DNA from: Clostridiales bacterium
Lineage (GTDB): Bacteria; Bacillota; Desulfotomaculia; Desulfotomaculales; VENG01
Assembly (NCBI GenBank): GCA_021736985.1
Contig: JAIPEW010000017.1
Span: forward strand, 1 to 59,924
DNA length: 59,924 nt
Direction: 5' to 3'
Made by a program: the position numbers and the translations under genes. Positions 1 through 6,879 of this stretch are shown piece after piece (position 1 is the stretch's first letter; every line of letters starts with the position of its first letter). The notes beneath the pieces are model-generated. The model searched no databases. It was not told the origin of the DNA and was given only the letters and a program-made list of their open reading frames with translations.

Positions 1-138
1 ACTTGCTTGGCATAGCCTAATCAATAATTAAGAACCGTTGGGCAAACGGGGTTAGCTTGGTAATTATACTGGCGTTAGCTAGTACGTCCCAAGAAGCCCC
101 CACCTCTAAGCGTTAGCGTAGGTAGGGGAGTATGTCAC
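1..138 (+). mobile_element. Right end of an IS200/IS605-family element (tnpB lies upstream of the window)
   Basis: The first bases have no long reading frame but carry the layout of an IS200/IS605 right end. A hairpin at 97-128 pairs CCCC-ACCT with AGGT-GGGG around a CTAAGCGTTAGCG loop. A TCAC tetranucleotide follows at 135-138, resembling the right cleavage site used by Y1 transposases in this family. The exact end is inferred and could lie near 130. The transposase genes would be to the left of base 1. Confidence 0.6.
1..138 (+). ncRNA. Probable 3' part of a TnpB reRNA/omegaRNA scaffold
   Basis: In IS200/IS605 elements the transcript covering the tnpB 3' end and the element right end is the guide RNA of TnpB, and the guide is the flanking DNA just past the right end. 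The structured GC-rich segment here (GTTGGGCAAACGGGGTTAGC at 38-57 and the hairpin at 97-128) fits such a scaffold. Only position and fold support this. If correct, the guide would start at about 131 or 139. Confidence 0.35.
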
Positions 139-352
139 TGATGAAGATGGTGACGGTAATATTAATGAAACTTTTACTTATAATGGTGCTGGAGGAAATT
201 TTTCTAAAAGCATAAGCAAACCTTGTGTTGGTGCAGTTATCAAAGCTCCAGTTGAATTAACAGGTTTTGCGAAAATAGCTAAAGATATGCCAATCAATAA
301 CAATATTTATGTAAGTGCTTTGGTTTCACCAAATCTTAACCCAAACAGCTAA
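139..352 (+). pseudogene. 3' stub of a gene interrupted by the IS element
   Basis: An open frame runs from the element boundary to a TAA at 350-352 with no start codon or ribosome site of its own. It reads like genuine protein, with a DEDGDGNINETF stretch (a calcium-loop-like acidic run), then glycine/serine-rich sequence, then a hydrophobic beta-like segment ending NPNS. In-frame stops lie just upstream inside the element. The simplest reading is that the insertion separated this tail from its 5' part. The family is not recognised; an extracellular protein is plausible from the composition. Confidence 0.5.
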
Positions 353-451
353 GAAAAAAATGTTAAATTTGAAATTTTATTGTAAAAAAAAGAAGGATTT
401 ACCGGTAGATATGTATAATTAATTAATAAAATAATAAATGGAGGTTTTTTT

Positions 452-1477
452 ATGAAAAAGTTAAGCTTTATAATAATGTTTTGCATGTTTACCTTTACAT
501 TATTTTCAGGCAGCGCGTTTGCAATGCCGATAGATGAATTTGATCGGGACGATGTGAAATCATATGAAAACACTATTACCTACAAAAAACATGGTAATTT
601 ATATGTTACTATATTTTGCAGATATCCTGAAGAATGGGATCGAACTGTATTAGATGACTATAGTAAAGAGCAGATACAAGAATTTTTTAAGGGTTCGGTA
701 GAAACCTCGGCACATGAGATAGGAGATGATTATGCTAATTATCAGATTGTAAAAATAAATGGAGTCCCCTGGCAAAATTCTCCTTACAGAAACTTAGTGT
801 ATGATAATATGGATCATTATGGTGGCGGCGATTTTGACAAATATCCTGAGCTGTATGAAATTGCTAAAGACAAGAGATTCAATGGCAGGGGAGAAGAAGT
901 AATACAATTACTCAGCGAAGGAAAATCAATAGATGAAGTACAAAAAGCCATGGGAATTACCGGCGAATTACAAAATAGTTTAAATGAAAAAATACATGAA
1001 GAAAATAATATAAGTAAAGAAAGTCAAGAAGAAGAAGAGAATAAAGAAAAAGAAACCAAAAAAGATACAAATAATTATATAACTCCTGAAAAGTTAAAGA
1101 TAAATATGAAAGCCGATAGCAATAAGCTTTCTATTTCGGAAGACGGCACAAATTATGAAGATGAATTAGAAATTGCGCCTTATATTTATGATGGTACAAC
1201 TTATGTACCTGTAAGGGGTATATTAGATAAATTCGGCGTAGAAATAGGTTGGGACGGAAATACTAGAGAAGTTTCTTTATCCAATGACTACGCTGATATA
1301 GTGTTGACAGCTTGGAATAAAACAGTTCAAATAAACGGAGAAGATATTGAAGTAGATAAACCGGCTCAAATCAAAAAAGGGAGTACTTATCTACCACTAA
1401 GGTTTGTATCAGAAAATCTTGGTTATAATGTGGGATGGGATTCGGAAACAAAAACAGTTTATATAAAAAATTATTAA
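452..1477 (+). CDS. Secreted protein with C-terminal copper-amine-oxidase-N (stalk) domain
   Basis: A 341-residue protein with a clear Sec signal peptide (MKK, hydrophobic core, cleavage near SAFA-MP at about residue 24). Residues about 25-180 are of unknown fold. Residues about 180-210 form a Glu/Lys/Asn-rich linker. Residues about 235-341 hold two copies of the stalk motif (YVPVRGILDKFGVEIGWD and YLPLRFVSENLGYNVGWD), which defines the Copper_amine_oxidN family, common in secreted proteins of Clostridia and thought to be a binding or wall-attachment module. No catalytic amine oxidase domain is present. The start is supported by GGAGG nine bases before ATG, and a strong terminator follows. 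Confidence 0.85.
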   Translation: MKKLSFIIMFCMFTFTLFSGSAFAMPIDEFDRDDVKSYENTITYKKHGNLYVTIFCRYPEEWDRTVLDDYSKEQIQEFFKGSVETSAHEIGDDYANYQIVKINGVPWQNSPYRNLVYDNMDHYGGGDFDKYPELYEIAKDKRFNGRGEEVIQLLSEGKSIDEVQKAMGITGELQNSLNEKIHEENNISKESQEEEENKEKETKKDTNNYITPEKLKINMKADSNKLSISEDGTNYEDELEIAPYIYDGTTYVPVRGILDKFGVEIGWDGNTREVSLSNDYADIVLTAWNKTVQINGEDIEVDKPAQIKKGSTYLPLRFVSENLGYNVGWDSETKTVYIKNY

Positions 1478-1501
1478 ATATTACAAGACGTAAATTTTAA
1501 A

Positions 1502-1541
1502 TAAAGCAGGGTTAAATAAATTTAACCCTGCTTTATTTTTT
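1502..1541 (+). terminator. Rho-independent terminator
   Basis: A perfect 15-bp stem (1502-1516 with 1521-1535) with a four-base loop, followed by a T tract, 25 bases after the stalk-domain gene. Confidence 0.9.
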
Positions 1542-1660
1542 GAGGTTTAAAATATACATTTTTACAAAAGGTTAAGTATTATTTAATGAGGGCCTTTTTT
1601 TGAAGGGCCCCTGTTTTTTTTATAGAATAATATAAGTAACATATTTTGGAGGTGGCAGGT

Positions 1661-2008
1661 ATGTTTGTCGACAACATAAAAAATATCAGTAAAACAAATG
1701 TGAATGCTCCTGGAGCAGTAAATGCAGTGAGGCAGACACTGGTGGGCCCGGAACAGGGGTGGGAAGGATGGGTTATGCGGGTGTTTACTTTAAGTAAAGG
1801 CGGAAATACACCCAGGCATTCCCACGATTGGCCGCATATTAACTATATAACTGCAGGTGAAGGTATATTATACCTGGACGGTGAAGAGCATGTGGTTCAG
1901 GAAGGCGCTGCAGCATATATTCCCGGTGGGGCAGAGCACCAGTTTATTAACCGCGGCGAAAAAGATTTTTCTTTTATCTGCATAGTGCCTGAAGAAGGAG
2001 ATAAATAA
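1661..2008 (+). CDS. Small cupin-domain protein
   Basis: A 115-residue single-domain protein with the cupin signature. Motif 1 is HSHDWPHINYITAGEG (H-x-H ... E-like position replaced by N/Y, then G). Motif 2 is PGGAEHQFIN, supplying the third histidine, so a metal site is likely. Cupins of this size include sugar isomerases, dioxygenases and sensors; nothing here fixes the substrate. An upstream TTG at 1646 would lie on the ribosome site, so ATG 1661, seven bases after GGAGGT, is chosen. The gene is monocistronic, with terminators on both sides. Confidence 0.8.
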   Translation: MFVDNIKNISKTNVNAPGAVNAVRQTLVGPEQGWEGWVMRVFTLSKGGNTPRHSHDWPHINYITAGEGILYLDGEEHVVQEGAAAYIPGGAEHQFINRGEKDFSFICIVPEEGDK

Positions 2009-2058
2009 AAGCAGATTTCTAAAATAAAAATGGTAAATAAGGATGTTATATTAAGAGG

Positions 2059-2099
2059 CAGCAAGTACCACTTTTAAGCCGGTACTTGCTGTTTTTTTT
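2059..2099 (+). terminator. Rho-independent terminator
   Basis: An 11-bp stem (2059-2069 with 2081-2091) followed by an eight-T run, just after the cupin gene. The remaining bases up to 2319 are AT-rich and hold no gene that I can see. Confidence 0.9.
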
Positions 2100-2319
2100 C
2101 GGTAACATTTAACGATAAAATTTCATAATATATGGAAAATAAATTAATTTAAATACTTAAAAGAAGCATATCCAGTATAGTTTATGAAAAACAAAAATTT
2201 TTAGGATATAAACAAGAAATATTTTTTTAGCCTGGAACATTCTACAACAAACAACAATATAATGTAATATCCATCATATTTAAACATTTATTACAATAAA
2301 CAAATGGAGGGTTTAAAAA

Positions 2320-3168
2320 ATGTTTAATGAGAAGAAAAACTTCTGCCAAGAAGAAGTAGAAGATGAAAACTCAGCAGTCCAGGAAGAATTAGAAGCACCT
2401 GATTTTGCCGAGACCTCATCTACGCAGGAAGACGTTGAGGTAGAAGTTGAAGAGGCACCTGTTGATGCCAAATTTAAACCATGGGGATCAGAAAATTGTA
2501 CTGGTGAAGCTTGTAATTGCTCTGAATGCTGTGACCTCTTTAATAGAAGTCGTAACCTTTGTTCTCCTGCCGTTACAAATTTCGGAGTTCTGCCCGGCCA
2601 GGTACCTTTTATATCCTGCACCTGTCATGATATTTGTGTTCAAGAATCAGTATTGTTCTGTACAGCTACTATTCCGCCTTTTTCATTTGAATTTGGTTCA
2701 TCTATGGCATGCCGGGTACCATCTTGTGCCGGTCCTATAATAAGCTGTACTCCCAGGATTATTGCAGCAAACGAAGTACTGTGCACATCCACCTGTGACC
2801 AGGTAAATTTATGCGTGGAGTATATGCTGGAAGTAGATATATCAGGAAATGCAGCTCCTACTTGTATAACAGCACCGCCTGTAACCGCTACTTGTACAGA
2901 ATTCTTCCCATTTCCCAGCGGACCGGCCATTAGCGGCAGCGAACTTGCGCAAGCTATGCAAGAAATCGAAGGTTCCTGCTTAGTGGCCCAGATTGAATGT
3001 GAAATAAGCGGTAATACGGTAATGGCCAGCGGCAACCTGGTGGATAAATTGTGGAAGCATGAAAACCTGTGGGTAACAGCTCTCCGCCCCTACAAAGGTA
3101 CTACCGTCAAGAAAGAATTTCCCGAACAAGTACTTCCAACATGTACTACTCCTACCTGCCCGTCTTAA
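2320..3168 (+). CDS. Cysteine-rich protein with acidic N-terminus, unknown function
   Basis: A 282-residue protein that I do not recognise. Residues 1-50 are strongly acidic (many Glu/Asp). The remainder is unusually rich in cysteine, often as C-x-C, CC or C-x(3-6)-C (for example ENCTGEACNCSECCDLF and SCTCHDICVQ), mixed with Pro/Thr/Ser. There is no signal peptide or membrane segment. Such a composition is typical of disulfide-cross-linked spore coat or crust proteins or of metal-binding proteins, but that is inference. The start has a perfect GGAGG nine bases upstream. The gene stands alone and its terminator is the insertion site of the group II intron. Confidence 0.7.
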   Translation: MFNEKKNFCQEEVEDENSAVQEELEAPDFAETSSTQEDVEVEVEEAPVDAKFKPWGSENCTGEACNCSECCDLFNRSRNLCSPAVTNFGVLPGQVPFISCTCHDICVQESVLFCTATIPPFSFEFGSSMACRVPSCAGPIISCTPRIIAANEVLCTSTCDQVNLCVEYMLEVDISGNAAPTCITAPPVTATCTEFFPFPSGPAISGSELAQAMQEIEGSCLVAQIECEISGNTVMASGNLVDKLWKHENLWVTALRPYKGTTVKKEFPEQVLPTCTTPTCPS

Positions 3169-3177
3169 GATACCGAA

Positions 3178-3205
3178 AAAGCAGGCCAAAAGCCTGCTTT
3201 TTATT
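3178..3205 (+). terminator. Rho-independent terminator, target of intron insertion
   Basis: A 9-bp stem AAAGCAGGC/GCCTGCTTT with a five-base loop and short T run follows the cysteine-rich gene. The group II intron begins six bases past the T run. Confidence 0.8.
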
Positions 3206-3210
3206 TGCTA

Positions 3211-3740
3211 GTGCGCCCGGCATGGGGTAGTCTAACGGGTGAAAGTCCCGAGTGCGGGTTGATAGTGCCAAGCACATAGCCAAAGGCAAGGGTATCCATC
3301 GCGAGGTGGAATCTGAAGGAAGCCGGAGGCAAACTTCTGGTCTGACGAACAGGAACCACATCAGGCATATGTAGGCTGGGTAAGGTTGCTAGACAAACTA
3401 AAGCCCAAAACTATCCGGAAGCCGAAGACGTATCCGCATGATTCTCTGGAAACAGTGGAAACGAGTGAAGACAAGATGTGAAATGCTCAAATCACTCGGA
3501 ATACACAAACAGAAAGCATGGGAATATGCAAACACAAGAAAAGGCTACTGGAGAACATCCAATAGCCCAATTCTATCCAAAACCTTAAGAAATAATGTAA
3601 TTAAAGGACTTGGGTTCCTACTCTTTTCAGATTATTATCGACAAGTCACTGCGTAAACTAAGGAACCGCCGTGTACCGAACGGTACGCACGGTGGTGTGG
3701 GAGGTCGGCTACTCAAATAATGGGTGGCCTCCTACCCGAT
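3211..3740 (+). mobile_element. Group IIC intron, internally deleted
   Basis: The 5' end GTGCGCCCGGCATGGG and the following domain I sequence (AGTCTAACGGGTGAAAGTCC, AATCTGAAGGAAGCC) closely resemble group IIC introns such as the Oceanobacillus iheyensis intron. The 3' part has the domain V hairpin starting GAACCGCCGTGTACC (about 3662-3700) and domain VI ending near CCTACCCGAT. Insertion directly after a terminator hairpin is the known habit of this class. At about 530 bp it is far shorter than a full intron (near 1.9 kb) because most of the reverse-transcriptase ORF is missing. The exact 3' boundary is uncertain by a few bases. Confidence 0.9.
3423..3656 (+). pseudogene. ltrA: Remnant of group II intron reverse transcriptase/maturase (C-terminal domain)
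   Basis: The frame RRRIRMILWKQWKRVKTR, then ANTRKGYWRTSNSPILSKTL, matches the C-terminal maturase (GIIM/thumb) region of group II intron-encoded proteins and ends in the usual place before domain V. The reverse-transcriptase palm, including YADD, is absent, so domain I RNA is joined directly to the last ~75 residues. Any mobility or splicing would need a maturase supplied from another copy. Confidence 0.85.
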
Positions 3741-3760
3741 TAAAGTACAGCCAGTTATTC

Positions 3761-3964
3761 TTATTCTGTTTTTTCTCCTGGACCAGGTGTCTGATCTATA
3801 TGAAAAGCCTTCTCCACCCGGATCAAGCGTTCCTCGATAACCTTTAAACGAGATATAATCTCTTCCAGGAGAATCTTGTTCTGTTTCTCTTCCATTCCTG
3901 CGTCTGGCTGTTTCCAGTAGTTTACTTTACTGTAAGTTACCGAGTTGGACTTTACAGAGTCCAT
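3761..3964 (-). CDS. Small coiled-coil protein, unknown function
   Basis: A 67-residue protein. The middle (about residues 22-52, EEKQNKILLEEIISRLKVIE) is a strongly predicted amphipathic helix or coiled coil; both ends are polar. There is no signal peptide. A TTG nine bases upstream is in frame but lies one base after AAGGAG; ATG at 3964 has that site nine bases upstream and is preferred. It lies about 90 bases downstream of the first glycosyltransferase gene on the same strand and may be its last cistron. No family recognised. Confidence 0.5.
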   Translation of the reverse strand: MDSVKSNSVTYSKVNYWKQPDAGMEEKQNKILLEEIISRLKVIEERLIRVEKAFHIDQTPGPGEKTE

Positions 3965-4052
3965 ATTACTCAACTCCTTTTCTAAGAACCCATCTTTCTA
4001 AGTGGGAGAGGGGTGTGGAATAGAATACATATCTTATGCCTGCCTTTCAGTT

Positions 4053-5195
4053 TTAGCTGCCGGAAATAATTTCTTTTACTGCCTCTAAAATATTTCTGGC
4101 ACTTCTTTCCCAGCTCCAATTTTTTATATCCTGGTAAGCTTTTTCACCTTTTTGATTTACTTCTTCCCTGTTTTCATAAGCATACCGCATAGTATTTGCC
4201 AGTTGTTCTTTATCAGGTTCAGCCAGGCGCATGTAATCCCGAAAATATGCCCGGCATTCCGGTTCCTTCATATCTACCTGCTGCAGCTGGTAAGGTAAAA
4301 GAAAACCATTGGAATCATTGATAAAATCTGTCTGGCCGCCCCAGCCTGTTGCTATACAGGGTTTTTTGCAGGCCATAGCTTCCATATATGGTAATCCAAC
4401 TCCTTCACCCCTGGAAGGGAGTACATAACAATGACAGGATCTATATAGTTTGGCCATTACTTCATTAGTTACATTATTTAAGCCTACCAGTACAGGAGCG
4501 GTTTTTTTGCTGCCCACGGCTTTAAATTTTTGTTTTTCAATATCGTTTATTAATTCTTCTTTATTTGGAAACCAGGCTGTACCTGATTTAAATAACAGGC
4601 ATACTTTATCTTTCTCTGAAAATTCTTTCCAATACACTTCCAGTAATTCACGTATTGCTTTACGGTAACTGCCCCAGAATGCTATTGTCAAAAAGTAAAA
4701 ATATTCATCACCAGGGGAAAATGATATTTTATCTCCCACAGGATTGTATGTTTTAAGATTGACTCCATGAGGAATAACATATATGGGTTTTTTAACTCCG
4801 CTGTTTCTAAAAATATCTTTATTATGAGTGCTGGGAACCCAGACTGCATCGGCTGCATTTAATGGGGGCAGCCATTCATTTAATATTGGTTCAGGTTCAA
4901 ATACTATATTTATTATAATATAATCATAAATTCGCCTTTCATTTTCAAGATCCAGTCCCCAGGGAGCATTATGTAATACCAGTATGCGTTTTTTATGGTT
5001 ATCCAGTGGTTTTTTTTGGAGGTCTGTTAGTTTTAAATAATCCTTTTTATTTAATTTTTTCATGCCGCCGCCTACAGATTCGATCCTTATGTCAATGCCT
5101 AATTTATCTAAGCCTAAAACATATCCCCTGGAAGCCTGGGCGTATCCGGAATGGTTATAAAAAAAACCGCGCCAGGTGAGTTGAATATTATCCAA
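4053..5195 (-). CDS. Family 4 glycosyltransferase (GT-B fold)
   Basis: A 380-residue cytosolic or membrane-associated glycosyltransferase. The N-terminal Rossmann half (WRGFFYNHSGYAQASRGYV) has the glycine-rich acceptor loop seen in GT4 enzymes. The C-terminal half has the nucleotide-sugar-binding E-x7-E signature (RGEGVGLPYMEAMACKKP, about residues 268-285). The start is TTG 5195, ten bases after GGAGG. The paralogous GT4 gene lies 80 bases upstream on the same strand, so the two are probably co-transcribed. Substrate unknown; context points to a surface or spore glycan. Confidence 0.85.
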   Translation of the reverse strand: MDNIQLTWRGFFYNHSGYAQASRGYVLGLDKLGIDIRIESVGGGMKKLNKKDYLKLTDLQKKPLDNHKKRILVLHNAPWGLDLENERRIYDYIIINIVFEPEPILNEWLPPLNAADAVWVPSTHNKDIFRNSGVKKPIYVIPHGVNLKTYNPVGDKISFSPGDEYFYFLTIAFWGSYRKAIRELLEVYWKEFSEKDKVCLLFKSGTAWFPNKEELINDIEKQKFKAVGSKKTAPVLVGLNNVTNEVMAKLYRSCHCYVLPSRGEGVGLPYMEAMACKKPCIATGWGGQTDFINDSNGFLLPYQLQQVDMKEPECRAYFRDYMRLAEPDKEQLANTMRYAYENREEVNQKGEKAYQDIKNWSWERSARNILEAVKEIISGS

Positions 5196-5275
5196 TGTAC
5201 ATTAACCTCCTACTAAAATATTTACCCTGTACCGGGAGCGTATTGACGTGCTGGAGAAGTAACCAGTACTGTTAC

Positions 5276-6454
5276 TTAAATTTTATAAAACTTAATGTCG
5301 CTGCTTTGAGTGTTGGCCAGCTCTTTTTCAACATTTTTTATTATTCTCATTAATTCTTTCCTGGCATGGTCCCACGTCGTGTTTACAGCAAATTCTCTTT
5401 CCTGGTTACCTAGCATTTTTAATTCATCCCGGTGATAGTAAAAATATTCTAATTTATCTGCCAGATCATCGGAATCGGCGTATGCCTGTTCGATATTGCC
5501 ATGTGATATGATCATTTCTTTAACCTTAATCAATTGTTTTTCTGATTGGATAAGCTCCCTGCTGTTTGAACAGTCAGTTATTATAACTGGTACACCGCAG
5601 CTCATTGCTTCCAGTGTTGTTAGTCCAAATCCCTCTCCGGAAGTTGTGGAAACATGAATGTCAGCCAAATTATACAGGTCAATTAATTGCTCTTCTGGTA
5701 TTCCCTTTCCGGGGGGTGCGTCAATAATGGTAGCTTTTCCTTGCAAATTAAATCGTTCCAATAATTCGGGAAGATCCCAGCCTACTCTTTCACTGGCATG
5801 CATTCTCAGCACAAGCAAAACGTCATCTTTGTCCCGGGCAAATTTAGCAAATGCTTTGATTGTTAGTGGAATCTGCTTTCTAATCTGGTTGCGGTTAACA
5901 TTTAAAACGACAAACTTATCTTGCCAGCCGTTTAATTCCCTGCCTTTTTTTATATCTTCCTCCCGGTACGGCCTGTATTTATTACTGTCTACCCCGTGGT
6001 ATAACACCTCAATTTCCCTATCCGGTAAGAGTTGGTGTACGGCATTACGGGCAAATTTACTGATTACAACGATTTTATTCATTTTATTTATTAATTCAGC
6101 CCATTTTTTAGGTAGGGGTTTTCCATCTACGGGGAAATAACCTATCCAATATACTGGAAAATGATCAATAATCTTTGGCAGTGGTTCTACGGCCCAGGGA
6201 TCAGCCAGTGTCATTATTATGTCCGGCTCATAAGTGTTTAAGATATGCGGGAGCAAACTGTATCCCCAGTAATCTTTTTGTGGATTGGTTGGATAAATTG
6301 GATAAGGTAAATCATTATTTCCCTGGCTATCACCGCACCCCATTGCGCGTACTTCATACCCATTTTCATGCAATCCTTTTAACAATTCCTTTCCTACTTT
6401 TCCATATCCGGTTGTTAACGCCGGGCTGTCAGAAATGTATAGTATTTTAGTCAT
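5276..6454 (-). CDS. Family 4 glycosyltransferase (GT-B fold)
   Basis: A 392-residue GT4 enzyme. It opens MTKILYISDSPALTTGYGKV, with a glycine-rich N-terminal loop, and carries the donor-site motif SGEGFGLTTLEAMSCGVPV (E-x7-E) near residue 285. A longer in-frame extension of 25 residues exists, but it includes the GGAGG site itself, so ATG 6454 is chosen. The gene heads the leftward pair of glycosyltransferases and is preceded by a repeat unit (6561-6798) separating it from the divergent 6880 gene. The exact sugar cannot be told. Confidence 0.85.
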   Translation of the reverse strand: MTKILYISDSPALTTGYGKVGKELLKGLHENGYEVRAMGCGDSQGNNDLPYPIYPTNPQKDYWGYSLLPHILNTYEPDIIMTLADPWAVEPLPKIIDHFPVYWIGYFPVDGKPLPKKWAELINKMNKIVVISKFARNAVHQLLPDREIEVLYHGVDSNKYRPYREEDIKKGRELNGWQDKFVVLNVNRNQIRKQIPLTIKAFAKFARDKDDVLLVLRMHASERVGWDLPELLERFNLQGKATIIDAPPGKGIPEEQLIDLYNLADIHVSTTSGEGFGLTTLEAMSCGVPVIITDCSNSRELIQSEKQLIKVKEMIISHGNIEQAYADSDDLADKLEYFYYHRDELKMLGNQEREFAVNTTWDHARKELMRIIKNVEKELANTQSSDIKFYKI

Positions 6455-6560
6455 TAAACATCCTCCAGGTTTAAATAAGCAGATTTTCTTTATACAAAGT
6501 ATGCGATAATTTGTTAAATCGTTAACCATATTATTATCTTTTCTTCCTTTAGAATTTAAT

Positions 6561-6798
6561 ACGAAATTCTAGTTTTTGCTAGGCCGGTGGTACTCTCTGC
6601 TCCCTACTCCGGCACATAAAATTGTCAGCTCAATCGGCCTCGGGCGCCGGTGAACTCGCTTCCTCCGGTCGCTCAGACAGTACCGGCGCTTTTCCTCGGC
6701 TTCATTCGCTCTTTGAACGCGCCTCCTTCGTACGTCCGCTTTAAGTACCACCGGCCTCCCACCTAGCTATCAGAAAAGTTTTCATACTCTGTTGTGAG
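6561..6798 (+). repeat. Dispersed 240-bp repeat, copy A
   Basis: A GC-rich core (6582-6756) is bounded by 13-bp inverted ends GGCCGGTGGTACT and AGTACCACCGGCC. Outside these lie conserved AT-rich flanks (left CTAGTTTTTGCTA, right CAGAAAAGTTTTCATACT...GTTGTGAG). The same unit recurs at 10723-10965 (inverted), 17794-18030 and 37358-37633, with shorter pieces at 14182 and 20786. It fills the gap between divergent glycosyltransferase genes and is open in several frames only because it is GC-rich. Confidence 0.85.
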
Positions 6799-6879
6799 TC
6801 ATAAGAAATGTAACAGATTATTCCATTGGTTCATATGCTGAATTAATATAAAAGATAAAAGATGTATAGAGGTGTAAAT

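Noticed and set aside
1585-1620. GGGCC ... GGCCC hairpin with T runs before the cupin gene
   Set aside because: Stem of five pairs with a long T-rich loop; a strong terminator already lies at 1502-1541, so a second is not supported.
6569-6751. 60-codon open frame on the minus strand, rich in Arg
   Set aside because: It lies wholly in copy A of the dispersed repeat and reflects GC-rich repeat sequence; equivalent frames in other copies differ.
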